A stretch of DNA of 64,000 bases from Stenotrophomonas sp. Iso1 (GCF_027497995.1 NZ_JAODBT010000001.1:1452488-1516487), one strand, 5' to 3'. Shown: positions 21,802 through 30,608, counted from the first letter of the stretch. The notes: a model not told the origin generated them from the letters alone. Program-made: numbers and translations.

Positions 21802-23352
21802 ATGAGTGGTCAGCAAGAATCAGGACGGTCGCGACAAATTCAGGCTTTGAAATTTGATTGCATCGTGGTTGGCGCGGGCTCTGCGGGTGCGGTGATGGCT
21901 GCGCGCTTGAGTGAAGATCTGTATCGAAGGGTGTTGCTGCTGGAGGCGGGCCCTTCCTACGCACCGGATGCTTACCCGGATGCAGTGCGCCTGCAGCACG
22001 TCATTGGCGGTGATGCCGCGCACGATTGGGGCTATGCCTCGGAGTCAAGCTGGAGCGATGTGCGCTTGGCGGTGCCACGAGGCAAGGTGCTTGGTGGTTC
22101 GTCAGCAGTCAATGCCGGCGTGTCGATGCGAGCACCGGCCGGCGATTTCGCACGGTGGACCGACGCAGGGCTTGAGCATTGGACGGCCGCCGAAGTACTG
22201 CCGTTCTTCCAGAAGAGCGAGCGTACCGTGCATGGCGATGATGCAGTCCATGGTCGTGATGGTCCTTGGCCGATTCACTATCTGCAGGATGATGAAGTCT
22301 CCGATATGCAGCGTGCCTTCATCGCTTCGGCCGTGCAGGAAGGCTTTGCGCATGTGCAGGACTTCAATGGTGCGCAGCCGTTTGGCGTGGGTGCGTATCC
22401 GATGAACAACCGCATGGGCCAGCGGCTCAATACCGGCATGACCTATCTTTCGCAGGAAGTTCGTGAGCGCCCGAATCTGACCATCCGGGCGCAGCAGTTG
22501 GTGGATCGCATCGAGATCGATCAGGGCCGGGCAGTAGCGGTGCTGCTCAGTGACGGTCAACGCATTGATGCCAAGGAGATCGTGCTGTGCGCGGGTGCGT
22601 ATGGCACCCCCGCCATTCTGTTGCGTTCGGGTGTCGGCCCGGCGGAAGATCTTCGGGAACTCGGTGTGGATGTGCAGGCGGATCTGCCGGTAGGGAAGCG
22701 CCTGCAGGAGCATCCCTTCTTCTACACGACGTGGTCGGCGCGACCGACAAAGATTGGTCTGCCCTTGCCGCCTGTGGGTGCAATTTTGTGGACGCAATCC
22801 TCGCAGGCGACGCTGGGCGTGGGGGATTTTCATGTCTCGGCAGTGCACTACGGGGACCCGGCCAGTTCGCCTACCGGTGCCATTTTTACGTTGGCGCTTG
22901 CATTGACGCGGCCGCATTCGTTGGGCTCGGTAACACTGCGTTCGCGTGACCCGACCGTTGCGCCGCGTATTGCGCTGAATCTGCTTGAGGATGTGCGCGA
23001 CCGCCGATTGATGGTGGAAGGGATCGAGTTGATCCGACGCATTACCCGACGTGGACCGCTGGCCGAAATCATCGTTGACGAGCTGACACCTGGCGCGTTG
23101 TCTGCCAGCTATGAAGCACTGGAAGCGGCTCTGCCGCTGGCGCTGGATGTCTACCACCACCCCACCTCCACTGCGCCGATGGGGGGAGCGGATGATCGGC
23201 ATGCAGTCACTGACTATCAAGGCCGTGTGCGAGGCATCGATGGTCTGCGTGTTGCCGATGCTTCTTCCTTCCCCGATGTGCCCTGCGTGGCGACCAATCC
23301 CACGGTGATCATGTTGGCCGAGCGCATCAGCCAATGGATGCGGGGCGACTGA
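21802..23352 (+). CDS. GMC-family FAD-dependent oxidoreductase (choline dehydrogenase-like)
   Basis: A 516-residue flavoprotein. The N-terminal ADP-binding motif is CIVVGAGSAGAVMAARL with the partner LLLEAG, then the GMC signature GKVLGGSSAVNAGVSMRA. The C-terminal active site has the His region YHHPTSTAPMG and the Asn-containing ATNPTVIMLAER. GMC enzymes oxidise alcohols to aldehydes, reducing O2 or a quinone. The start at 21802 is fixed by GGAGGG exactly 7 nt upstream; an in-frame ATG at 21787 would overlap this site. It is first gene of a unit of four and next to an aldehyde dehydrogenase, the logical consumer of its product. The alcohol substrate is unknown. Confidence 0.92.
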   Translation: MSGQQESGRSRQIQALKFDCIVVGAGSAGAVMAARLSEDLYRRVLLLEAGPSYAPDAYPDAVRLQHVIGGDAAHDWGYASESSWSDVRLAVPRGKVLGGSSAVNAGVSMRAPAGDFARWTDAGLEHWTAAEVLPFFQKSERTVHGDDAVHGRDGPWPIHYLQDDEVSDMQRAFIASAVQEGFAHVQDFNGAQPFGVGAYPMNNRMGQRLNTGMTYLSQEVRERPNLTIRAQQLVDRIEIDQGRAVAVLLSDGQRIDAKEIVLCAGAYGTPAILLRSGVGPAEDLRELGVDVQADLPVGKRLQEHPFFYTTWSARPTKIGLPLPPVGAILWTQSSQATLGVGDFHVSAVHYGDPASSPTGAIFTLALALTRPHSLGSVTLRSRDPTVAPRIALNLLEDVRDRRLMVEGIELIRRITRRGPLAEIIVDELTPGALSASYEALEAALPLALDVYHHPTSTAPMGGADDRHAVTDYQGRVRGIDGLRVADASSFPDVPCVATNPTVIMLAERISQWMRGD

Positions 23353-23353
23353 G

Positions 23354-23611
23354 ATGACGTTGCTCGCGGTGCTGGGCGAGCGACTCAAGCGCACGGCGCT
23401 GGTTTGGTTGGCGGTGTATCCGAGTGCGCTGCTGGTGCTGAGTTTGGTGGGTGAGCGCTTCAGGCATTGGCCGTTGCCGATGCGGGTGCTGGCTTCGACG
23501 TTGATCATCGTGCCGGTGGTGGCAAACATCAGTTTGCCGCTGGTGCAGACAGTAGTGGCAGCGTTGGGCAGGGCGTCGCGACGGATCGACCGGCACGACG
23601 ACAACCAATGA
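23354..23611 (+). CDS. Small membrane protein resembling the membrane tail of COG3224 monooxygenase-like proteins
   Basis: An 85-residue protein with two hydrophobic helices (about 15-33 and 43-68) in the pattern RTALVWLAVYPSALLVL ... LPMRVLASTLIIVPVVANISLPLVQ. This is like the C-terminal two-helix segment of antibiotic-biosynthesis-monooxygenase-like proteins (COG3224), which have WLxxYP and LPxxLRxLLxT..xVPxM motifs, but here the soluble ABM domain is absent. It starts 1 bp after the GMC stop and ends 13 bp before the aldehyde dehydrogenase, so it is part of the operon. It may anchor or assemble the neighbouring enzymes at the membrane; this is inference. Confidence 0.65.
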   Translation: MTLLAVLGERLKRTALVWLAVYPSALLVLSLVGERFRHWPLPMRVLASTLIIVPVVANISLPLVQTVVAALGRASRRIDRHDDNQ

Positions 23612-23624
23612 TTACGGAGTTTCC

Positions 23625-25106
23625 ATGGCTAATACTTCAACATCGTCAACCCCGCTGCCGTGTGCCTCCAATTGGATCAACGGCGTTGAACGCTTCGATG
23701 GCGTGTTCAAAGAGTCAATCAATCCAGCGACCTATGAGGTGATTGGCCGCTATCCCGATAATGGTCTTGCTGTGGCGATGGAGGCCGTTTCGGCTGCGTC
23801 GATGGCGTTCCAGCAACCGGGTTGGGCGCATGACCATGAACTGCGCGCACGCGTGCTGGAAAAATTGGCGGCGGCTTTTGAACGCAACCGCGACAGGTTG
23901 CTACAGATGCTGGCGCTGGAGAACGGCAAAGTAATGCGCGAAGCGGCGTTTGAGCTGGACATGGTGCCGAGCAAACTGCGTTACGCGGCAGCCTGCGCAA
24001 TGCTTGAGGCTGGGCGCGCGCTACGTCCCAAGCCAGGCCGTATTTCGATGGTGCTGCGCCAGCCCATGGGCGTGGTAGCGGTGATTGCACCGTGGAATTC
24101 GCCGGTGGTTCTGACCATTCGTTCGTTGGCGCCGGCATTGGCCGCAGGTTGCACGGTGGTGATCAAGCTGCCGGCGCAAGTGGCGCAGATCGCCAGTCTG
24201 ATGGCGCGGATCATGGCCGAAGTGGATGAGCTCCCGCGCGGGGTGATCAACCTGTTCTTCGAGACTGGCTCAGAGGGCGCAGCCTATCTGGTGGAGACAC
24301 CCCGAGTGCCGGTGATCAGCTTTACCGGATCTTCCCGCACCGGCCGCGCGATTTCGGGCGTGGGTGCGCGCCACCTGAAACGTTTTGGCATGGAACTGGG
24401 CGGCAAGACGCCGATGATCGTGTTCGATGATGCCGATCTGGATACCGCCTTGCCGGTGCTGGAAAAGGCGTTGACCGTATTCGGCGGACAGTTCTGCATG
24501 ACGGGCTCGCGACTGCTGGTGCAGCGGGGCATTTATGACGCGGTGCGTGAGCGCATGGCAGCACGGCTGCGCGCGGTCACGATAGGGCCGGCCGACGACC
24601 CGAACAGTGACATGGGGCCATTGATCGACCGGGCCAATGTCGAGCGGGTGGAGCAGGTGGTGGAAGCGGCGCTTGCTGCTGGTGCGCGGGCAGTGGAGCG
24701 GGGCGGGGCAGTTCGCAATGGTGTACTGGCGCGGGGTGCGTTTTTCCGACCGGCGTTGCTGGAGGTATTCGACAACACCTTGGACATCATCCAGGAAGAA
24801 ACCTTTGGCCCGGTACTGACGTTGCAATCTTTCACGGATGAAGCCGAGGCGCTGCAGTTGGCGAACGACAACCCGTATGGGCTGGCGGCCAGTGTGTGGA
24901 CGCGGGATCTGGATCGGGGCCTGCGTATGGCAGAGGCCATCGATGCCGGGTCGGTCTGGATCAACGATTGGGCGCAGGTATTTGATGGCACCGAAGAAGG
25001 TGGATTCAAACAATCCGGGTTGGGGCGCTTGAACGGCCTTGCCGCACTTGAAGATTTTGTGGAATACAAACACATCGCCCTGCGGCCCGGCCTTGCCTGG
25101 CACTGA
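23625..25106 (+). CDS. NAD(P)-dependent aldehyde dehydrogenase
   Basis: A 493-residue enzyme of the ALDH superfamily. Catalytic Cys291 lies in FGGQFCMTGSRLLV, general-base Glu257 in FGMELGGKTP, and the transition-state Asn157 in APWNSPVVL. The nucleotide-binding FTGSSRTGRAI and the C-terminal EETFGPVL and NPYGLAASVWT motifs are intact. It oxidises an aldehyde to a carboxylate. The ATG at 23625 has GGAG 6-7 nt upstream. Its position behind the GMC oxidoreductase suggests that it removes the aldehyde formed there. Confidence 0.95.
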   Translation: MANTSTSSTPLPCASNWINGVERFDGVFKESINPATYEVIGRYPDNGLAVAMEAVSAASMAFQQPGWAHDHELRARVLEKLAAAFERNRDRLLQMLALENGKVMREAAFELDMVPSKLRYAAACAMLEAGRALRPKPGRISMVLRQPMGVVAVIAPWNSPVVLTIRSLAPALAAGCTVVIKLPAQVAQIASLMARIMAEVDELPRGVINLFFETGSEGAAYLVETPRVPVISFTGSSRTGRAISGVGARHLKRFGMELGGKTPMIVFDDADLDTALPVLEKALTVFGGQFCMTGSRLLVQRGIYDAVRERMAARLRAVTIGPADDPNSDMGPLIDRANVERVEQVVEAALAAGARAVERGGAVRNGVLARGAFFRPALLEVFDNTLDIIQEETFGPVLTLQSFTDEAEALQLANDNPYGLAASVWTRDLDRGLRMAEAIDAGSVWINDWAQVFDGTEEGGFKQSGLGRLNGLAALEDFVEYKHIALRPGLAWH

Positions 25107-25165
25107 CGTCGGCCGTCGTTGATCGTTTGTTTGCCTTGCAGGTGGTAGCGCGGGAGCGCGCAGCT

Positions 25166-26053
25166 ATGAATACGGATATGGCCAGCGCACTGTTCGATGC
25201 TTTGCGCGCGCTTGCGCGCGTGGGCGGTGGAGTGCGAGTCAACCATGCGCGCGGCATCTTGGTCGAAGGGCACTTTCGTGCCACCCGCACCGCCATGCGG
25301 TTTTGCCTGGCAGGAATATTTGATGGCGCCGAGCAGCGCGTGTCGGCGCGCTTCTCCAGCTCCGGCGCGGATCCGCACATCGATCAGCGCAGCCCGCTCG
25401 CCGAGCCGCGTGGTTTGGCGCTGCGGATCGGCAACAACGCGGCGCTGACGCTGGTCGGCCACTCAATCGAGGGTTTTCCAGCAGCTGATCCGGAGCGGTT
25501 TCTGGCGATGTTGATCGCGATGAATGCGAACCGGCCTGTCAACGTAGGTGCAACGACGGGGCGGGATGATTGTCCAATATCGGCACGGTTCGAGGCTTTG
25601 CGACAGCAGCCCGCAAGCAGCTTCACCACATTGGATTACCACATGCTGCATCCGTATCGATTGATTGCTGCCGATGGACATGTGCGCGTCGGCCGGCTGA
25701 GCATACGTGCGCCTCGGTCGGAAGCCGGTACAACCACTCGGGACGGCCCTGACTGCCTGGACAAGCGCCTGCGCAGCGAACTGTCCAAAGGCCCGGTGGT
25801 GCTGGCATTGCAGTTCACTCCCGTCACCGGGGGGGTGGATCCTACGGATCTGAGCGTGGCCTGGGATCCTTTACTGCCCTCTGTGACGCTGGGCCATTTG
25901 TGGCTGGAGCGCGTGGCTTTGCGACAGGGCGTACAGCGCCGGCTGGTGTTCGACCCGGCATTGCTGCCAGAGGGTATTGCCTTTGCGGGCGACCCGATGC
26001 TGTATGTGCGTCTGCGGGCTTATCGGCTGGCGGCATTGCAGCGGCGGCGGTAG
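25166..26053 (+). CDS. Catalase-related haem peroxidase (SrpA-like)
   Basis: A 295-residue protein, much shorter than monofunctional catalases (about 480+). It keeps the distal His in RVNHARGILVEGHF (His27), the RFSSSG and EPRGLALRIG strands and, at the C-terminus, DPMLYVRLRAYRL, where Tyr286 sits four residues after Arg282 like the axial Tyr of catalase (R-x3-Y). The catalase Asn of the VGNN motif is not present (VGHS). Small catalase-like proteins usually have peroxidase rather than strong catalase activity. The start at 25166 is supported by GGGAG 9 nt upstream; upstream in-frame TTG/GTG codons are less likely. It would handle H2O2 if the GMC enzyme is an oxidase. Confidence 0.85.
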   Translation: MNTDMASALFDALRALARVGGGVRVNHARGILVEGHFRATRTAMRFCLAGIFDGAEQRVSARFSSSGADPHIDQRSPLAEPRGLALRIGNNAALTLVGHSIEGFPAADPERFLAMLIAMNANRPVNVGATTGRDDCPISARFEALRQQPASSFTTLDYHMLHPYRLIAADGHVRVGRLSIRAPRSEAGTTTRDGPDCLDKRLRSELSKGPVVLALQFTPVTGGVDPTDLSVAWDPLLPSVTLGHLWLERVALRQGVQRRLVFDPALLPEGIAFAGDPMLYVRLRAYRLAALQRRR

Positions 26054-26120
26054 CCATCCGCACCCGGGAGTGCCACCCCGGTGGCCAAAGAGGGCAGGCA
26101 CGGTCAGCTGGCGGCATGGA

Positions 26121-26150
26121 TTGACCACAGCGTTGACGTTCGCATACAAT
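26121..26150 (+). promoter_or_regulatory. Sigma-70 promoter of tRNA-Thr
   Basis: TTGACC (26121-26126) and TACAAT (26145-26150) with an 18-bp spacer. The tRNA begins 10 nt after the -10 box, so the 5' leader must be very short. Confidence 0.75.
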
Positions 26151-26159
26151 TCGCGGCTC

Positions 26160-26235
26160 GCCGGAATAGCTCAGTTGGTAGAGCGGCGCATTCGTAATGC
26201 GTAGGTCGTAGGTTCGATTCCTATTTCCGGCACCA
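26160..26235 (+). tRNA. tRNA-Thr (anticodon CGT)
   Basis: A 76-nt cloverleaf. The acceptor stem GCCGGAA pairs with TTCCGGC, the D-arm contains AGCTCAGTTGGTAGAGC, the anticodon stem-loop GCATTCGTAATGC carries CGT, and the T-arm contains GGTTCGATTCC. Discriminator A is at 26232 and CCA (26233-26235) is encoded. It reads ACG codons. No integrase gene or repeat of the 3' end is visible nearby. Confidence 0.97.
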
Positions 26236-26240
26236 GTAAC

Positions 26241-26276
26241 AGAAAGCCGACTGCCCGCAGTCGGCTTTCTGCTTTT
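26241..26276 (+). terminator. Rho-independent terminator after tRNA-Thr
   Basis: A 13-bp perfect stem (AGAAAGCCGACTG and its complement) with a CCCG loop, followed by GCTTTT. Confidence 0.9.
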
Positions 26277-26299
26277 ACGGGTGCGTCAAATGCGCGCAG

Positions 26300-26318
26300 G
26301 TGCGACAACGTGTCGCAC
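26300..26318. promoter_or_regulatory. RegA/PrrA/RoxR-like operator upstream of the cyo operon
   Basis: A perfect 8-3-8 dyad, GTGCGACAACGTGTCGCAC. It contains GCGAC-N5-GTCGC, which fits the GCGNC-N5-GNCGC site described for the RegA/PrrA/ActR/RoxR response-regulator family that controls terminal oxidases. It lies 192 bp ahead of the cyoA start and upstream of a possible -10 box TAAAAT (26384-26389). The rest of the 26319-26510 leader shows no clear -35 box and no gene. Confidence 0.5.
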
Positions 26319-26510
26319 GCCGAAGCCGCTGTTTACTGCGTGAAATCATTGTCAATGTCTATCTTAAGTGTTGCGTGAAGGCCTAAAATTGCGCTGCTGA
26401 GATCTGGCACTCCCCTGCACGTGTTCCCCCGGTGGCAATCTCCGGGCGGGCGTTCGCGTTAGCGCGCATGGGTTGCCGGATCAGGTACCCCCTCGCAATT
26501 GGATCGACCG

Positions 26511-27614
26511 ATGATTCCGTTGAAAACCCTTGGGCGCATGCTGCGCCCGGGCCTCATTGTTGCTATGGCCGTCATGATGACGGGCTGCGACTGGGCCTTG
26601 TTTGATCCCAAAGGCCAGATTGCCCGGGACGAACTCACGCTGCTGATCACCTGTACGGTGCTGATGTTGCTGGTCGTCATCCCGGTGATCGTGATGACAC
26701 TGGTGTTCGCGTGGAAATACCGCGCATCCAACACCAAGGCCCGTTATGAACCCAACTGGTCGCACTCCACCGCCATCGAAGTGGTGGTCTGGTCGATCCC
26801 GTGCATGATCATCCTGGTGCTGGCAGTGCTGACCTGGCGCTCCTCGCACGCGCTTGATCCGTACAAGCCGTTGGAGTCGGACACCAAGCCGGTGCTGATC
26901 GAAGCGATCTCGCTGGATTGGAAGTGGCTGTTCGTATACCCGGAAGAGAACATTGCCGTGGTCAACGAGCTGACCTTCCCGGTCAATACGCCGCTGAACT
27001 TCAAGATCACGGCCGATTCGGTGATGAATGCGTTTTTCATTCCGCATCTGGGCAGCATGATCTACTCGATGGCCGGCATGGAAACCAAGCTGCACTTGAT
27101 TGCCGATGAGGCGGGCAGCTACGAAGGTCGTTCCTCGCATTACAGCGGTGCCGGCTTCAGCAAGATGCACTTCATGGCCCACGCAGTGAGCAATGAGGAA
27201 TATCAGACCTGGTTGGCGAAGGTACGTGGCGACGCCAAGGTGATGGACCAGAAGTCCTTTACCGAGCTGGCCGCCGAGAAGAACCATGACTACTACCCGG
27301 TGACCTACTACGGCAGCACCGAGGCAGGTCTGTTTGGCGCGATCATGGCCAAGCACATGGGCGAGAGCCACCACTTCGGCATGAAGCATGACGGCAAGGC
27401 GATGTCGCACGAGGCCATGGGCCACGAAGCAATGCGCCATGAGTCGATGGATCACGAAGCCATGGGCCATGAGGCAATGAACCACGAGGCCATGGGCCAC
27501 GAAGGTCATGACGCCGCCGCTCCTGCCGCCGCCGAGGCCGCAGGCCACGCCGGTCACAATGCAAACGAGTCCACCGAAGCCGCACCTGCCGGCAACGGTC
27601 CCTCGGGAGAATGA
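26511..27614 (+). CDS. cyoA: Cytochrome bo3 ubiquinol oxidase subunit II with His/Met-rich C-terminal tail
   Basis: A 367-residue lipoprotein (lipobox MMTGC, Cys26) with two membrane helices (about 43-67 and 87-108) and a periplasmic cupredoxin domain (to about residue 290). It belongs to the quinol-oxidase type: the CuA ligands (Cys-x3-Cys) of cytochrome c oxidase are absent and the domain shows [14 protein letters not shown] and [15 protein letters not shown]. coli CyoA is 315 residues; here residues 300-333 are about six copies of a five-residue HEAMG/N/R/D unit, followed by Ala, His and Pro-rich sequence. The ATG at 26511 is chosen over a TTG at 26499. Its stop overlaps the start region of cyoB. 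Confidence 0.95.
   Translation: MIPLKTLGRMLRPGLIVAMAVMMTGCDWALFDPKGQIARDELTLLITCTVLMLLVVIPVIVMTLVFAWKYRASNTKARYEPNWSHSTAIEVVVWSIPCMIILVLAVLTWRSSHALDPYKPLESDTKPVLIEAISLDWKWLFVYPEENIAVVNELTFPVNTPLNFKITADSVMNAFFIPHLGSMIYSMAGMETKLHLIADEAGSYEGRSSHYSGAGFSKMHFMAHAVSNEEYQTWLAKVRGDAKVMDQKSFTELAAEKNHDYYPVTYYGSTEAGLFGAIMAKHMGESHHFGMKHDGKAMSHEAMGHEAMRHESMDHEAMGHEAMNHEAMGHEGHDAAAPAAAEAAGHAGHNANESTEAAPAGNGPSGE
27408..27509 (+). repeat. 15-bp tandem repeat coding the HEAM tail of CyoA
   Basis: Six to seven imperfect 15-bp units (type CACGAGGCCATGGGC) code for His-Glu-Ala-Met-x. Third-position differences between units argue for selection on the peptide rather than a very recent DNA expansion. Confidence 0.85.
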
Positions 27615-27616
27615 CG

Positions 27617-29614
27617 ATGCTTGGAAAACTCTCTCTTGATTCACTGCCGCACGATCCCATCGTGCTCACCACGCTGATCGGCGCGATGCTCGGTGGTCTG
27701 GCCGTTGTTGCGGCCATCACCAAGTTCAAACTGTGGGGCTACCTGTGGAAAGAGTGGTTCACCTCGGTGGACCACAAGAAGATCGGCGCGATGTACCTGA
27801 TCGTGGCGTTCGTGATGCTGCTGCGCGGCTTCTCCGACGCGATCATGATGCGTGCCCAGCAGGCGATGGCCGCTGGCGGTGCTGAAGGCTATCTGCCGCC
27901 ACACCACTACGATCAGATCTTCACCGCGCACGGCGTGATCATGATCTTCTTCGTGGCCATGCCGCTGATTACCGGTTTGATGAACCTGGTGGTGCCGCTG
28001 CAGATCGGTGCACGTGACGTTGCCTATCCGTTCCTGAACTCACTGAGCTTCTGGCTGTTCGTCGCAGGCACCGCCCTGATGATGATCTCGCTGTGGATTG
28101 GTGAATTCGCCGCGACCGGCTGGCTGGCGTTCCCGCCGTTGTCGGGGTTGGAGTACAGCCCAAGCGTCGGTATGGATTACTACATCTGGGCGCTGCAGGT
28201 TGCAGGTCTGGGTACCACGCTGAGCGGTATCAACTTCTTCATCACCATCCTCAAGATGCGTACCCCGGGTATGCCGCTGATGAAGATGCCGGTGTTCAGC
28301 TGGACCGCACTGGTCACCAACCTGTTGATCATCGCCGCCTTCCCGGTGCTGACGATCACGCTGGTGCTGCTGACCCTGGACCGTTACCTGGGCACGCATT
28401 TCTTCACCAACGATGGCGGCGGCAACGCCATGCTGTACATCAACCTGATCTGGATCTGGGGTCACCCGGAAGTCTATATCCTGGTGTTGCCGGCATTTGG
28501 CGTGTTCTCTGAAGTCATTGCCACGTTCTCGCGCAAGACGCTGTTCGGCTACAAGGGCATGGTCTATGCGACCTGTGCCATTGGTGTGTTGTCGTTCCTG
28601 GTGTGGCTGCACCACTTCTTCACCATGGGTTCGGGTGCCAACGTCAATGCCTTCTTTGGCATCACGACGATGATCATCTCCATCCCCACTGGCGTGAAGA
28701 TCTTCAACTGGCTGTTCACGATGTACCGCGGTCGCGTGCACTTCACCTCCCCGGTGTTGTGGACGATTGGCTTCATGGTCACCTTCACCATCGGCGGCAT
28801 GACCGGCGTGATGCTGGCGATTCCGGCCATTGACTTCGTGCTGCACAACTCGCTGTTCCTGATTGCCCACTTCCACAACGTCATCATTGGCGGCGTGGTG
28901 TTCGGCATGTTCGCGGGTATCACCTACTGGTGGCCGAAGATGTTCGGCTTCAAGCTGGATGAAACCTGGGGCAAGCGTGCGTTCTGGGGCTGGTTCATCG
29001 GCTTCTATGTGGCCTTCATGCCGCTGTACGCACTGGGCTTCATGGGCGCCACCCGTCGCCTGCAGAGCTACCCGAACATGGAGTACCAGCCGTTCTTCAT
29101 CGTTGCCGCTGTCGGCGCCGCGATCATTGCCTTCGGCATCCTGTGCCAGGTGATCCAGATCGCTGTGTCCATCCGCGACCGCAAGAAGAATGCTGACCTG
29201 ACCGGCGATCCGTGGGATGCCCGTACGCTGGAGTGGGAAACCGCTTCTCCGGTGCAGTTCTACAACTTCGCTGTCCTGCCGAAGGGCGAGGAACTGGACG
29301 ATTTCTGGCAGCGCAAGCAGCGTGGTGAAGCCTGGGTCAAACCGGCCAAGTACAGCGACATCCACATGCCCAAGAACACCGGTACCGGTGTGGTCATCGG
29401 TGCCTTCAGCCTGGTGCTGGGCTTTGCGATGGTGTGGCACATGTGGGTGTTCGCCATCATTGGCCTGGTCGGCATGATCGGCACCTTCATCTACCGCACC
29501 TTCGACAAGGACGTGGATTACTGGGTGCCGGCCGCTGAAGTCGAACGTATCGAGAATGAACACCGCAAGCACCTGGTTGCCCAGGGCCTGGTGAAGACCG
29601 AGGTGAAGGCATGA
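27617..29614 (+). CDS. cyoB: Cytochrome bo3 ubiquinol oxidase subunit I
   Basis: A 665-residue haem-copper oxidase core with about 15 helices, binding haem b, haem o3 and CuB and pumping protons. The ligand motifs are present: low-spin haem His in [12 protein letters not shown], CuB/Tyr site [18 protein letters not shown], the HHFFTMG CuB histidines and IAHFHNVI for the haem ligands. The annotated frame opens at 27611 (ATG overlapping the cyoA stop), but GGGAG is 7 nt before the second ATG at 27617, which is preferred. E. coli CyoB has 663 residues. It overlaps cyoC by 4 bp. Confidence 0.97.
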   Translation: MLGKLSLDSLPHDPIVLTTLIGAMLGGLAVVAAITKFKLWGYLWKEWFTSVDHKKIGAMYLIVAFVMLLRGFSDAIMMRAQQAMAAGGAEGYLPPHHYDQIFTAHGVIMIFFVAMPLITGLMNLVVPLQIGARDVAYPFLNSLSFWLFVAGTALMMISLWIGEFAATGWLAFPPLSGLEYSPSVGMDYYIWALQVAGLGTTLSGINFFITILKMRTPGMPLMKMPVFSWTALVTNLLIIAAFPVLTITLVLLTLDRYLGTHFFTNDGGGNAMLYINLIWIWGHPEVYILVLPAFGVFSEVIATFSRKTLFGYKGMVYATCAIGVLSFLVWLHHFFTMGSGANVNAFFGITTMIISIPTGVKIFNWLFTMYRGRVHFTSPVLWTIGFMVTFTIGGMTGVMLAIPAIDFVLHNSLFLIAHFHNVIIGGVVFGMFAGITYWWPKMFGFKLDETWGKRAFWGWFIGFYVAFMPLYALGFMGATRRLQSYPNMEYQPFFIVAAVGAAIIAFGILCQVIQIAVSIRDRKKNADLTGDPWDARTLEWETASPVQFYNFAVLPKGEELDDFWQRKQRGEAWVKPAKYSDIHMPKNTGTGVVIGAFSLVLGFAMVWHMWVFAIIGLVGMIGTFIYRTFDKDVDYWVPAAEVERIENEHRKHLVAQGLVKTEVKA

Positions 29615-30243
29615 GCCACAACGCCCACACGATGACCCACGGCTCGGCCCACGCGGCCGACCATGGGCATGACCACGAGCATCACGACGCCGGCGAGAAC
29701 ACCGTCTTCGGTTTCTGGGTGTACCTGATGAGCGATCTGCTCATCTTCGCCACACTGTTCGTCACCTACGTGGTGTTGTCCGGTGGCACCAACGGTGGCC
29801 CGGCCGCGAAGGACTTGTTCGACCTGTCCTTCGTCGCATGGGAAACCGCACTGCTGCTGGTTTCCTCGCTGACCTTCGGCTTGGGCATGATTGCTCTGCA
29901 TCAGTCCAAGAAGGGCTTGATGTTCTTCTGGCTGGCCGTTACCTGGCTGCTGGGTGCCGGCTTCATGGGCATGGAAATCTGGGAGTTCAACCATCTGATC
30001 CATCAGGGTCACGGCCCGGACAAGAGTGCCTTCCTGTCGGCATTCTTTGCTCTGGTCGGTACCCATGGTCTGCACGTCAGTGCCGGCATGTTGTGGCTGC
30101 TGGTGATGCTGATCCAGCTCAAGAACGACGGCCTGACCCCGCGCAACAAGACCCGCATGGCGTGCCTGAGCCTGTTCTGGCACTTCCTGGATCTGGTCTG
30201 GATCGGCGTGTTCTCTGTCGTCTACCTGTCGGGAGCTATGTAA
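29611..30243 (+). CDS. cyoC: Cytochrome bo3 ubiquinol oxidase subunit III
   Basis: A 210-residue membrane protein with five helices typical of CyoC (E. coli 204). Family segments include [18 protein letters not shown], the GMEIWEF helix and [12 protein letters not shown]. The N-terminal 30 residues are unusually His-rich (for example [12 protein letters not shown]) compared with E. coli. The start ATG overlaps the cyoB stop (ATGA). Subunit III stabilises the complex and is not itself redox active. Confidence 0.95.
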   Translation: MSHNAHTMTHGSAHAADHGHDHEHHDAGENTVFGFWVYLMSDLLIFATLFVTYVVLSGGTNGGPAAKDLFDLSFVAWETALLLVSSLTFGLGMIALHQSKKGLMFFWLAVTWLLGAGFMGMEIWEFNHLIHQGHGPDKSAFLSAFFALVGTHGLHVSAGMLWLLVMLIQLKNDGLTPRNKTRMACLSLFWHFLDLVWIGVFSVVYLSGAM

Positions 30244-30584
30244 TGTCCGCACATGACAATCATGCACACGGTGCCGGTGGCGAGAGCCACGGCAGCGTCA
30301 AGTCCTACCTGGTTGGCTTCCTGCTGGCAGCGGTGCTCACCATCATCCCGTTCTGGGTGGTGATGAGTGGCGGCCTGTCCTCAAGCTTTGCCACAGGTGC
30401 GGTGATCGTAGTCGCTGGCATCCTGCAGCTGCTGGTGCACCTGGTGTTCTTCCTGCACCTGGATCGCTCCTCGGCACAGCGTTGGAACGTCAGCGCTGGC
30501 CTGTTCACTCTCGTGGTGATCGGCATCATCGTGCTGGGCACGCTGTGGGTCATGTGGAACATGAACTACCACATGATGGGCTGA
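30243..30584 (+). CDS. cyoD: Cytochrome bo3 ubiquinol oxidase subunit IV
   Basis: A 113-residue, three-helix protein (about 24-42, 49-70 and 83-105), with the conserved VHLVFFLHLD and LWVMWNMNYHMM segments. It has a His-rich N-terminus (SAHDNHAHGAGGESHG). It aids CuB loading and assembly in E. coli. Its ATG overlaps the last base of the cyoC stop TAA. No cyoE (haem O synthase) follows in this window, unlike the E. coli operon. Confidence 0.94.
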   Translation: MSAHDNHAHGAGGESHGSVKSYLVGFLLAAVLTIIPFWVVMSGGLSSSFATGAVIVVAGILQLLVHLVFFLHLDRSSAQRWNVSAGLFTLVVIGIIVLGTLWVMWNMNYHMMG

Positions 30585-30608
30585 GCAATCAGTTCGTTCC
30601 TGCAGTAG

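Noticed and set aside
26160..26235. tRNA-Thr as an integration site for a genomic island
   Set aside because: No integrase, no repeat of the tRNA 3' end and no change of gene type were seen; the next genes are a standard respiratory operon.
27408..27509. HEAM repeat as a phase-variable microsatellite
   Set aside because: Units are 15 bp, in frame, and differ at several positions; slippage would not alter the frame.
26511..27614. CyoA as cytochrome c oxidase subunit II (CoxB)
   Set aside because: The CuA cysteine ligands are missing and the downstream order is cyoBCD, so it is a quinol oxidase subunit.
28040..29572. Long minus-strand frame opposite cyoB
   Set aside because: It lies fully inside a strongly conserved membrane protein gene and is a shadow.
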